Below are positions 52,831-64,000 of a stretch of DNA of 64,000 bases, piece by piece. Both the position numbers and the translations under genes were made by a program. The notes beneath the pieces were generated by a model, which saw only the letters and a list, made by a program, of their open reading frames with translations, had not been told where the DNA came from and did not search any database. Source of the stretch: Enoplolaimus lenunculus. Lineage: Eukaryota > Nematoda > Enoplea > Enoplida > Thoracostomopsidae. How positions within the stretch are numbered: position 1 is the first letter of the stretch; every line of letters begins with the position of its first letter. The stretch covers positions 219,812-283,811 of the forward strand of contig JASANG010002129.1 in the NCBI GenBank assembly GCA_030248215.1. The letters run 5' to 3'.

Positions 52831-55800
52831 GATGTTAGTGTATATGTTGTGCTGATTGGTAGCATCAAAGTTGTAAATAATTCATTCGTGTGTACCGATT
52901 TTGTAGAACATAAAACTGCCGATGCCATTTACACAATTACATAGCTGGTAATGTTTTAATTTATGCTATAATTTATAAATTTTCGATATAATTTTCACAG
53001 TTTTGCCTAGAAGATACGTACTCACTCGAATGCGCTTAACGAAATTTTTAAAACAAACTAACCGTTAACAAGCGGATAATATGAGCTTATCTTTCAATCC
53101 TTTTTGATGAGGCACGTCGAATCGCGTGATGCTCTGCTGCGAACACATTGCACAATTGAACATAGTACTATTAGTGCATCGTGTTGGCTCGCGGAGCCTT
53201 AGGCCTTAACCAATTTTATTCAGCCTTTAGTTTTTATTTTAGACCTATTTTAAACTTATGGTTAGCCTATTTCACATGTAAACATCCATGTTACTTTGAA
53301 AGTCGTGCAATTTCTGCGGGACTCCAATAGATGAAGCTTAAGCGTTAGAAGACTAGTTTTTTGCTTAGGCTAATAAGCTTAAGCCTATGCTTAGTTATAA
53401 GCTTGTGTCCTTATGATGAGGTATAGGCCTCAAAATGTGTTTATCTTATACTGTTATACCCTTCAAAGTTGGCCCGTCTATAAGTAAACAATGCCGTTCT
53501 TCTTAGAAGTATTTGCAAGCAAAGTAAATAAAGTGCGAGAATTTTTGAGAATTTTGGGATAAGCGTGTCAAAGCTATTTTGATGAAATAAGTACGAGTTG
53601 TTGCTTTTGTGCTTAGGTAACCGGCAGTATTCGAAGGCATTCCTTGGACTACCGACCGTCTATGCTGCACTGTTGTTAGAAAATCACAACATACAACTAG
53701 TGTCTATTCATCAGGTAAATGCAAAGCTGTAACAAAGTTCGGCTCAAACACGCAAGAGCGTCACAAATATTGCCTACAGTAATCGATATCTTAGCAGTAT
53801 TTCGAAGAAACCTAATCTAAACTTAAGGTTATAGAACTAATTTCACCTGGTTAGGCAAATATTTAATCTAAAACAATAATAACTAACTGGCTTACTTGTA
53901 CGCAAGAAAAATATTATTAATTTTTCGAAAATCGCAAGCTAAAAGGCATGTAAATAAGGTTTCCTTTGAGACGTTAATCGACAGTCATCAGGTTTTAGCA
54001 GTTGTTAAAGGTTAATATTTTGATCGAAAATATAACCTTTTGTACAGTGGCGGATCCAAAATTATTTGACACTGCGGCCGAGAGATATATAACTGGTGCA
54101 CAGGAAGCGAACTGTTAGCCAAACGCATTTTTACTGCTAAATCATAGTCCAAAATATAACTTACGCTTTGAACCCTGATGGAGCTGCGTGACCTGAGTGT
54201 CTTCTCCGGTTTAATCCGTGAGTCTTTTGATAGCAAAGGATGCATGACTTATTTTGACTGTTTTGCTTCAGCCGTAACACCTGCCCCCAAAGGATAATCG
54301 CTTTTCGGAGAATCGCTGTAAACATTTTGAGCGTTAAAGAATAAAATGAGATTTTCGTAGATCTGAAACAACTAAATGTATGCACATGCGCCAAGCACGC
54401 TATAGCTAACATTTTTATATTTAAACGTTACGTTATTTGCTCTACTTTTGCAATTGGTTAACTGATAGAAAATTGTTCATGTCAGCGAGAGCAAACTGCA
54501 GGAAAGCTATCTAAATTTGATTGGTGGATGTAAAAATGTGAAAGAGATGTTTAGCAATTAATATCATCACTTAAAATGTGCATTTTTGGACTAGATGCTG
54601 TTTACCCTGTTCTGAACAACAATTTTAATCTTTAGCAATTATAAATAGTACCGAAAAGTTATACCCACTAATTTCAAATAATGAAAACTTTCCAATCGTT
54701 CGATCGGATTGCATATATCAAGCATAATAAGCGAATTACCTTAAAAATTATTAAATGTTGTTAAATAATCAATGTTACTTACAGGTTTCAAGTTTAGGCA
54801 ATCACCATGTGCAGTTAATGAAATAATTTTCTCAAATACCATAACTAAAGCAATTAATTATATTTTTGTACACTTTGCATCAAATGTAGTTTTAGGAGCT
54901 ACGCAATAGACGCAGGCTTAGGTATAGAAAGGTCTTTTTAAGCCTAAGCTAATGGGAGACGTTTGTGTACAAAAACCAATATAATCATAATACAGATGAC
55001 TCATTGCAAAATTTGCACAACTTAGCTTAATTTCATGATTTTGCGTTTTCGATGAGTGCTCTTTTAAAAGTTAAACTTCAATAAAGTTTAGGTTTACGCC
55101 CGGTAAAAGCATCAAAACCTTATGGCACTCCAGAAAAATAAGTGTAGGCGTAGGCTCACAAATAGGCCTATACTACTATTGCGCCCCTCAAAGTTAACAT
55201 TGGCCCTGCTGAACGTACGCTTGCATACAAAAGTGTACATTATTTAATCAACTTTTGTGGCACAAAGCAGTAAAAAACTTTTATGACAAAGGTCAACCTG
55301 TATGCCAGCGACCAAAATAAACAGTGAAATAGATTAAACCAGAAATGTAATACTTACGACTGTTTTGAATTCGGTTTCAGAAAAATTATTAAATTTGGAA
55401 TAAATTAGAACATCACGTTGCACTTCGAAGTAAAAACTTTGTAGTGTACCTATGACTACTTAGTATTAGGATTTCAAACAAGCGCTACGTGGCGCGGTTG
55501 CACGGTCGATGCGAACCTAAAAGGTATGTTTACATTGAAGCTTTGGTTGTATTTGAAGGTAAAAGCCGATTAGACCAAAGTATAGAACATGACCATAACA
55601 GTAGTATAAGCATATTCCTAATGCGGGAATCGCGTTATTGTCGGGGCAGCCGGATTACGGTTTTTCCTATGTTGATTCGACGTCAACGTTAAAAGTTGGG
55701 CTATCACAACGGGTCCACAGACATAACTCGGATTTGACATAACACTAACTTACAAGCCACCGCCTTTAGACGTACAATGCGTGCAAGAGTCGGTATTTCA

Positions 55801-56029
55801 AGTGATACTGCCTCACATTTATGCGACTATATGATATTGCAAAAATTTAACGAAAATCATATAATATTCAGCGGGACAGTGCAATCTTCGCATGCTTATA
55901 AAGTTATAGAAAGTCGGACGACAGAGGCACAGACGTACTTTAAAATACCAAAAAAACACGCTGAAAATTTGTTTCCGACCCAAAATTGCTCAGAACTGCA
56001 GAATAATTAAAAATTCAAATTTTAAGTTC

Positions 56030-56160
56030 TAGTATCATATGATGTTCAACAGGACAGTTTTGGTATGTTACCTGGAGTATGCAGACATTTTAAATCATAT
56101 TCGAGGTAGCATACCCGAATTATCCTGTTAAATATCATATAATACTAGAATTTGAAACAT
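56030..56160. mobile_element. Short inverted-repeat element
   Basis: TTCTAGTATCATATGATGTT then ACAGGACAG and GGTATGTTACCTGG are matched in reverse by GGTAGCATACC, ATCCTGTTAAATATCATATA and ATACTAGAA. About 130 bp. A third related arm lies at 55857-55885 (AATCATATAATATTCAGCGG). Confidence 0.75.
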
Positions 56161-56412
56161 GATTTGAAACTTGAATTTTTGAAATTTGAAGCTGTGGTTC
56201 TAAGAGATTTTGTATCAGAAACGAGTATGCAGGCGTGTATACGGTATTTTAAGAACGTATCGCTAAACGCCTCCCAAATGTTTTATAAATTCACAAAAAA
56301 ATACCAAGGTATTAAAGAGCGTTGCTAGGCGGGTTCAAAAATTAAACTCACTATTGAGATTTTTCCTGGGATGTTTAAGCAATATAAAACGCTACAAATT
56401 CCTTTGAAATTT

Positions 56413-56600
56413 TGGCCAATGTTACTTTAAGGGTCGTAACAGTACATTATGCGTATTCCTAAGCCTAATCCTAAGCTTAAACGTTGCAAAAATAAGTTCC
56501 TAAGCTTAAACCTAAGCCTAAGCCTAAGCAAAAATATAATCCTGAATCTAAACCTACTCTTTTATAGAACCACCAGAAACCTGGACGCCCCTTACAGTAA
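56413..56600. repeat. CCTAAG-bearing interspersed repeat (copy 2)
   Basis: Starts GGCCAATGTTACTTTAAGGG, then CCTAAGCCTAATCCTAAGC and CCTAAGCCTAAGCCTAAGC, then TCTAAACCTACTCTTTTAT, matching 9430-9600 in the same order and orientation. Confidence 0.7.
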
Positions 56601-57987
56601 TATGGGCCAAAATTTTTATAGCACGTGACCAACTTTAAAAACCCAGGCCGTGTCCTTGCCCAAGGTGTAGCGTTTTAGAAACACAAACAGCTTTTGGAGC
56701 TCTGGTTTATTTTACCTTCGCGTCTTCAACTCTAGTGAATGCAACGAAACTGCGCGAAACCTTATTATAAATATTTTTCTGTTTTAGGCTTTCGTCAAAA
56801 AAAGTATACACATGTTATTCTTTTACATAAAACGATTTCGTATGTTAAACATAAGCATACACCACGTTATGTCTACAAAACGTGAACTCAAACCTGACTT
56901 GTTTTGTACTGTTTTGAGCGAACTTATAACGAAAAGAGTTGTGTAAAACCTACCGGTTATAATTTAAGCTGGGCTTGCCATGATTTGCGAAGCCAAAAAT
57001 ACAAGATGGGAATGTGGTGATTTAGTAGACTAAAAATTTTTTATGGGCGCTACATTTTGTATGGAAAAATTGAGCTCGTCGGCCATGCCACCCACCTCAA
57101 GCTACGATCTAGAATTAAACGGTCCAAAACAAAACAAGCGACTCCGGTTCTAAAATGAAAAAACTACGATTATACTTTGTCAAGTAAGAATTTAAGTTTA
57201 TGTTTCACGAGAAATTTCAATTTCAAGCTGTTCGCAGTTTGGTTTCGTCAAAATCGAGCAAATATTTCAGAAACAAACGAACACGAAAGTTTGCGCGTGA
57301 ACTTAAGTGCAAATTTTAAATTTAGGGGAAGGTAATAAAAATGAAAAGTTGACTTTCAGTTTAAAATCAGTTAAAAATTAATTTGGGCGCGACCTACTGC
57401 AATGCGCACTGCAATATTTCCCGCAAGTATTCAAGGGGCTCTGTGGAATTTCTCCGTTCAACGCGTCACAAATTGGAATTCGTACTGTTAGATGTTGCCC
57501 AGTTAAACTTGTAGGTTTTACAGTTTATTGTGAAACACATATATACAGATATATTAACATAAAATACAGATCGTCTTTGGTACATAATAACACAATACTT
57601 AAAGATTACATAAAAATGTTCACATTTTGTACAGAAAATAAAAAATGGTTCAAACCAGTGGCGAAGATAGCCAGGATTTCAGTTCGGAAGGGTATACAAA
57701 GTTTATGTACAAATTTTTTTATCTCTAGGATCCGGTTGGTTACTCTTAAATACCGTTAAAAATGTTTTTCTTGCCAATCAAAAAGACTTAGGAAATGCGC
57801 GCTTTCTATTCATAACATTGTATACTTACTCCTGTAGAAAAAGATAAACCCTAACAGAACACATTATCAAAACCAAACATTTTTTATTTAGTGGCAACAG
57901 GTTTTGTAAAATAAAGTACTTATTCCATTGAGATTGTGTGGTAGCCTATGAACAACTCGTGTGTCTTAAAATGTTAAAAAATTTTTT

Positions 57988-60900
57988 TTAAAAGATTTGA
58001 ATTCGATGATTTTCGCGATCAGTGACGACAACCCTTCCATCTTTAAGTATCGCAATACCCTCGACTTGTTTGAATTGTCCTTCGCCTGAGCCCCAAGATC
58101 CAAAACTAGAATGATACCGACCGTCTGGATTAAACACTTGTATCCGGTTGTTCCCACTGTCCGCAACAATTATGTAGCCTTGTTCGTCTATTGCAATTCC
58201 TCGTGGATATTTAAACTGTCCATCGTTGAATCCTTCAGACCCGAAGGCGAACTGAAAATGCCCGTTATGATCAAATACTTGTACCCGGTGATTGCTAGAA
58301 TCAGTGACAAATAGCTGATTAGTCATCCGGTACACAGCGATAAAATGTGGATTTTGAAACTGACCTTCTCGTGATCCGATCCCACCAAATTTACCAACAA
58401 AATTGCCGTCAGCTTGAAATATTTGAATTCGATGATTGTCTTTGTCGCAAACATAAATGAACCCGTGTGAGTCGACCACAACTCCCCAGGGTGAGCTGAA
58501 TTTCCCATTGCTCTGTCCGTGACTCCCAAATTCGCGTATACAAATTCCATTGGCGTCGAAAATTTGAACCCGATGGTTATAGCGGTCAGTGATAACGTAT
58601 TGCCGGTATTTATTCGAACAAATCCCAGCTAGGCAATCAAATTCCCCCCGTTGGGTACCATAGGCTCCAAACGAGCGTTGAAATTGACCCCGATGGTCGA
58701 AAATTTGAACTCGATGATTACTGCTATCGCAAACGGCAATTTCGTTCGATGCTGAAGCACAAACCCCACGTGGCCAGTTAAATTGCCCCTGCTTTGAGCC
58801 TTTTGCTCCGAAACTCACAATTGAGCGTCCCTTGTCGAGATAATTAATTTTCGGTGTTGAGTAAACCCGAAAAAATTTCGACCCACTCCCTTCCGCAGAC
58901 CGAAAACTTGCTGCATCAGAACTAGCACGATAGCTACTTGTACTGGTCACAGGGTCTTCTGGATCTGTCGTGCTTGAACCGCCATACGACGTGCCCGCAG
59001 TATGGCTCCGCTCAATTTTTCGGCGATATCTGCTTGGACGCTTGTCGACATCTGCCACCCCTGATCCTGTTGTCCCACTCGCGGTCCCTGATGTTTTCCT
59101 TGAAGCTCCATATCTTGACGTTGTGTCTTCTTCGTTTGTTCTCACCACCGCTGAAGCTTCCAACAACAGAGCTGAATAGCTGTCTGATCGCCGTATGCCA
59201 GACGAGCTCATTGGTGACCCGTCTCGACTCCGGGATTCCACTAGGCCGGATGTCCGGGCTCGATATCTTCTACCGCTTCCAGGATTGTAGTCGTCTTCTC
59301 TTCCGCCGCAGCTGCCAGATGCCGGCTGATCACCGCTAGCGCTGTCTAGACTACTCGAGACAAAGTCTGGATTTGTTCGGCTCCGAGCAAATCGATTTCT
59401 TCTAGCATCGCCCGAGCTTCCACTGGCTGGTTCAGTGATAAGCGGATCGTCGCTCGGAATTAGATATTTTCGCCAGTCTGATACGGTTGTTTGATCGTTT
59501 GTTTTCGATCCTGCACTGGTTTTTGTCTCGCGGCTCCCGTCAACAGTGTCTGGTGAATCACGGCGGTCCAGATATCGTCCTCCAGTTCGTAGACCAGACC
59601 GATAATGAAACGGTTCATCTTCGTCGCCGCTAAAATTGCCGTTGTTGCCTGTGATCGCACGGTTAGATCTTGCTGATCCTGTGGTACGTTCTGGTGACGT
59701 TGGTAAAGCTCCTGGTTGCTTGTAGATCACAACAGGAATTCGGGCGCTTCCACCACTAGTCAGCGTTTGTTCGTTATCGTCGTCGGAACTGGCGATTTCA
59801 CTTGAATGTGTTCCAGAAGTTGATGTCACAGATGATGCTGGACTTCCGACCTCTAGTAAATCTGTAGAACGTGACCCAGTTGTGCTGTGAGGAACGTCCA
59901 GCGTTGCCGAAGAAGTCATCAGTTTTGACCGTTCTCGTCGTTCAGTCAGGAGTTCAGAATCCGCTAAGGCGGTCGATGTCAGCTCGGAAACTCCGTTTCG
60001 ACTAGACCCACCACTTTCGATTGATAGACCAGGCGACGGCGGTGGGGGTGGAGAACGCGAACGTGATGTTCCAGCGGCTGCTGCTCCAGTTGCGGCGCCA
60101 ATCCTGGCAATCGTTTGTTCGGCTTGTGCTTGCCGTGCTTCGTAATCCCGTCGAATTTTACTAATTCGTTGATTAAGTTCTTCGTCTTCTTGTTCTGATC
60201 GGATTTCGCGCAAGATACGATTTGAGCTTGTTTGCAGTTGTTGATGATGTACCGAGGCAGCTGGCGATAACGGAGATCGACGGTTATGATCGTCTACTGA
60301 GATAGCACCTGCGCCATTGTGCGAATCTTCTTGTTCACCATGATTGATGCTGTTATTGTTTGTTTCCCAGTCGTTTTCAGCCGTACCAGATGTTAGACGA
60401 GACGGTGTCCCACGAGCTCGATTCCAGCTTGGATCGAGATATCTCTGATGGCTGATTCCTGAGCCTCGATTGTACGTCGCGTCCTTGTTGGCTGAATTTC
60501 GGCCGGAAGCCCCAGATCCAGAAGTAGCTCCATATCTGCCGGACGAAGGCCGCGACGACCCAGCGGCCGCAACCGTGGGTGGTTTTTGTTCAACTGCCCG
60601 GCCCCAAGTGGTCGAATCAGTGATATCAAAACCGGTTGCGAACGCAAATTGCTGTTTGACAGCGTCTGATTCAAGTAGCGGCTCTAACGCAGATGCAAAC
60701 CGTGGAGTGGCAAACAGAGTGGACTCAGACAACGATTGATATTTGGCGAATTGAGTAGTGCAAACGTGAAGTTCTCCCAACCCTGTTATGGTGTTTGAAA
60801 GCGTTTGACTTTCAGGCAGTTGAAGCCGGATCTTTCTCGCCGATAATTGATCGATAGAGTCTGCTGGATTGAACGTTCTCAGATACTCGAGGCCTTCGGC

Positions 60901-63427
60901 AAATAGCTGCTTATAGCGGACCAGCTCAACGTCGCTCAGTTCGGCAATACCTCCACTAGCCGCCTGCGATCCCTGAGGTACATCTTCTCCATCGTTTGAG
61001 TCTTCCGCTCCTGTTGTTGTATCTGTAGGTTGGACTCCTTCAATTTTCGCTATTGCTTCCGTAATATTTGCCGCCTGGGTGTCTAAGCTTTCACGAACTG
61101 TCTCAGCAAGCCTCAGTTCGGCAGTTGCGAATGAATCCAGCTCACTGAGTAGGGTATCTTGCCGGCGACGGAGCTCATTCTCATACCGTTTCACTGTATC
61201 GTTGATTTCACCACGGACACTTTCCACGTTCGATTCCAAGCTCGCAATGCCTTTACTCAAAGACGCCGAGGCGTCTGAGAGTCGGCTATGAAGCCGCTTG
61301 ATTTGATTTGTCAGCCGTAACAGGTCGCGGCGTAGCATTTCACGATGGGATCCGATACATTCGGCACAGACCCGCTTTTCACAATGATGACAGTATTCGA
61401 CTTCGGCTTTTTCGTTACACATTCGGCAGCGTTCCATGTTGTATCTGGAAAGGATATGAAAAATTATCCAAAGGTCACTGGTGGATCAAAGCGGACGGCA
61501 CCGTGGCGTAGGATTCAACCGAAAGGGACAAATAGAAAAATTTTGCATTACGATTTAGCACTGAAATTGCACTCGGTTGATTTTCACTATTCAATACCGC
61601 GCGGCCGCCGGTTTAAAAGTTTATGTATCCCCTATGCCAAAGGTGGTCCTACAACTGGAAGCTAATCATAAACCTGAGTTCAAAACTAAACCTGTGCCAA
61701 AAACCTACATGTTAGCCGAATCCTATGTTATTAAAGGCTATCTACCTACATAAAAGGTAAACCCTAAATCTAAGTGTAATCAAACGTACGTCAGTTCTTG
61801 AGTTAAGCCAAACCTGAGCCTAAGAATTTTGCTATGCTTAACCTGAGACACCACCATCCGGAAGAGTGCAGTATTTCGCGTACTATTTCGAACAGTGCCA
61901 GATTGCGTCGGATGTGCCGGGCGATGTGACAAGCGACATCGACCGGCATCGTTCGACATTAAAATCATCAAGAAGTACAGCTTTACTCTAAGATTTGATA
62001 TGTACCTAACAGTGGCGGATCCAGGATCTCAAAATGGGGGGCCAAAATTTCACAGGTAACAAACTTACTTTTGACCCACACACAAACCACGTTTTTGTCG
62101 AGATGCTGTTGGGGGAGGGCACGGCCGGGGTGGCCTCCCCCATGGATCCGCCATTGGTACCTAAGTCGAAACTATTCTAAATTATTCAAAAACAATCACG
62201 AAAGCGGTAACCTTTTGATATACGCTTCTAGTTCTTCTGCGGTATCTGAGCTGCCTTGTAAATGTATTTCCAGAAATCCCATTAACGTATAATTGGTTTG
62301 AAAAGCTTTCACGCCATCGTACGGCAACGGATGATCTGCGCGACATTCAGGGCATTTCACAGATCGCCGGACTATGTCGACCAGGCCTTCCAAACACGGT
62401 TCCATGCAGAAGGTATGTTGGCATGGAAGTAGTTTTGGTGTTCTTAGATTAATACCAGTAAAAAAACACATATCATAATTATAATTAAATTTTGCCAATT
62501 TCACAAAATCGCTTGAGTTACGTGTCTATTTACGCACGGTTCAATGCGAAATGTTTGCTGCGACATGAAAGTAATTTTGGGGGTTTTAAATTTTGGAAAA
62601 CGACTAACGTAACACATGACAATATGGGCTAGTGTAAACTGTAGTCGCCTACCTATTAAGCTTAAACATAAGCCTAAGCCTAAACAAAATCCTAATTCAA
62701 AGCCAAGCCTAAACCATAAGCCTAAGATTCTGTAGCAACAGAGCTCTTTACACAACAAGATCTATGTTATTTAGAAATACAACATTAGCACAGTGTAACC
62801 GGAGGTGGAAAACACGGAGTCGAAGCCAGAGCCGGGTCCACAAATTTTGCCGGACGGAATGTAGCCGGAGGTGGCGAAAAATTGTGTAATAAAAATTATT
62901 TTGAATTTGCTTAACAATTTTATTTTATGTGTTGCAATAATTGCTTTCAAGTTCGCTAAATAAAGCTTTCAAAATTGCCCTAAGGTTAAAGTTACAAACA
63001 AACTCAAAGATTAGCACAACTTAATCAAAATACAAAAAATTTTACAGCAATATTGTCCAGCAACTACCGAAGAAGAAGGCCGAGTTTCTACAGGAGCCGG
63101 CGCTGGAGGCAGAACTCCGGTTGCACTCTACCAGTAGGCTTCCTACATACATGTATCGAACCTCGAAAGATAGTACAACTTATGAAAGAATACGACAAAA
63201 TTTTACTACCGAATGGTTCAGCACCTTTGGCAAAAACATTACCAAAGAAAGAAATTGATACTCTACAGGAGCCAGAGCTGGAGGCACACTTCCGGTTGTA
63301 CCCTGCCAGTGAGGTTTTCCACATACCTGTATCGATCCAAACATATCGCACACGTTAGAAGCTGTTCAATTTTCTCCAACGGATTGACAAATTCAGGCCG
63401 GGAGTCTTTATTGCTTGCTGTGGACAT
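57988..63427 (-). CDS. nhl-1: RING/B-box/coiled-coil/NHL protein (TRIM-NHL; NHL-1/thin/TRIM32 type)
   Basis: Three exons: 63427-63327, 62442-62212 and 61444-57988, 3789 nt, 1262 aa, with both junctions in phase 2. TRIM-NHL proteins are E3 ubiquitin ligases and, in several members, RNA-binding post-transcriptional regulators. The RING is split by intron 1: LLTCAICLDRY in exon 1, then LLPCQHTFC and KCPECRADH in exon 2. Exon 3 starts with a B-box (CRMCNEKAEVEYCHHC, CAECIGSH), then a coiled coil of about 90 residues, a Ser/Gly/Arg-rich disordered linker of roughly 700 residues, and six NHL repeats over the last ~290 residues (RGVCASASNEIAVCDSSNHR and kin), closing with ENHRIQIF right before the stop. 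One B-box and the long linker fit Drosophila thin and C. elegans NHL-1 better than Brat or Mei-P26. ATG 63427 is preferred over 63466 because it starts just before the RING. The 3' end of exon 1 has a decayed tandem copy downstream. Confidence 0.92.
62012..62157. mobile_element. Short MITE with CAGTGGCGGATCCA ends
   Basis: Left end ACAGTGGCGGATCCAGGAT and right end CCATGGATCCGCCATTGGT are inverted. 146 bp, non-coding, in the second intron of the TRIM-NHL gene. Lone ends of the same family at 41130 and 54043. Confidence 0.8.
63053..63250 (+). other. Diverged tandem copy of the TRIM-NHL exon 1/intron 1 junction; coding-like on +
   Basis: The stretch around 63090-63175 resembles 63262-63350, offset about 172 bases. 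Shared cores include CTACAGGAGCC, CTGGAGGCA and, at the exon end, CGATACA-GTATGT. On the minus strand this copies the end of the RING exon plus the start of its intron. On the plus strand a continuous frame reads LPKKKAEFLQEPALEAEL through TYERIRQNFTTEWF to a TGA at about 63257, which has protein-like composition but no recognised family. It may be chance. Confidence 0.35.
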
Positions 63428-64000
63428 TTTAGACCAAAAAATTACAAGTTTGGTCCAAAATTTCAAATATATGTCAATACTAAACGCTAAAATATGTCGG
63501 AAACGTCGTCAAATTTGTCTGAATCAAATTCGACCGTGTATACAAACCAGCAGTTAATATAGATGTTTATATCACAATGTCAGTGTATATAAATATTAAT
63601 TGAATATCGTATGAGTAAGTTAGCTGAAATATGGTAGAAAGTTTTCAGCATGCAAGTCTGGCCTAGAGTTCGTTTAGTAGAGTCCGCTGGAATTTCATGA
63701 AAAGGAGCCTATTTTATAAATCTCAGTGCGCTAAGTTGAGTTGAGTCATTTTTAAGGTTGCAAGGCCATTTGTTCGAAGCTTCTCGCCCTTTAATGTTAA
63801 ACTTTTTGCAATAGAAAAAATGTACAACCGCCTACCAAATATGTACAACGAATAAACCTAGTAAAGCTTATATACTTTACGAACATGTGAAAGATTGAAC
63901 TTGCTCTTCCGATCTATTAGTCTTTGCACCAAAATGACGAGGGACATGATTGTTTGAACCATTGGTCATGCAGCCATAAAAGTGGTACCGCTGAACTTAA
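63428..64000. promoter_or_regulatory. Upstream flank of the TRIM-NHL gene
   Basis: Holds the presumed 5' UTR and promoter of the minus-strand TRIM-NHL gene, which starts at 63427. No specific motif can be assigned and no other gene is seen up to the window edge. Confidence 0.3.

Larger units (their letters stand above)
52831..57987. other. 5.2-kb gap between innexin 5' end and TRIM-NHL 3' end
   Basis: No supportable gene. It contains AAGCTTAAGCCTATGC-type degenerate CCTAAG runs (53330-53400, 54905-54960, 55140-55180), a lone CAGTGGCGGATCCA element end at 54043, an inverted-repeat element at 56030-56160 and a CCTAAG repeat at 56413-56600. Frames at 55489-55692 and 55777-56010 are short and unrecognised. 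Confidence 0.5.

Noticed and set aside
41130-54056. Lone CAGTGGCGGATCCA motifs at 41130 and 54043 as complete elements
   Set aside because: No matching inverted right end was found nearby, unlike the complete element at 62012-62157.

Overview
The window looks like nuclear DNA of an invertebrate animal. It is AT-rich, its genes are split by GT-AG introns, introns and gene gaps are full of short inverted-repeat elements and minisatellites, and one gene is an innexin, the gap-junction family of invertebrates. Degenerate runs of CCTAAG (TTAGGC on the other strand, the nematode telomere unit) and an UNC-7-like innexin hint at a nematode. HELLS, which Caenorhabditis lacks, would then point to a lineage outside Caenorhabditis. 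This placement is only a suggestion.

Four gene models are well supported. In order: syntaxin-16 on + (about 11.6-12.8 kb, one coding exon); the SNF2-family remodeller HELLS/LSH on + (18.5-37.6 kb, 17 coding exons, 814 aa, all phases agreeing); an innexin on - (52.8-39.0 kb, 6 exons, 986 aa, with a very long N-terminal extension); and a RING/B-box/coiled-coil/NHL protein of the NHL-1/thin/TRIM32 type on - (63.4-58.0 kb, 3 exons, 1262 aa). The first 11 kb holds repeats only.

Two things stand out. First, a 4.03-kb segment with the presumed HELLS promoter and first five coding exons is tandemly duplicated (13634-17668 and 17669-21703) at roughly 99.7% identity. One difference adds a competing splice acceptor in the second copy, and exon phases allow the first copy to act as an alternative 5' half. 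Second, the HELLS intron at 29.3-33.3 kb contains, on the other strand, a long open exon (at least 678 codons) of an unrecognised Q/N/S/T-rich protein with more than a dozen short leucine-rich helical motifs. A separate possible signal-peptide exon lies just upstream of it.

The four main genes have unrelated jobs: Golgi/endosome membrane fusion, chromatin remodelling, gap junctions, and ubiquitin-ligase/RNA-binding type regulation. There is no sign that they form a pathway. I saw no rRNA, tRNA or CRISPR, and no reverse-transcriptase or capsid coding sequence. Gene models come from reading splice sites and protein families by eye; no search was run.
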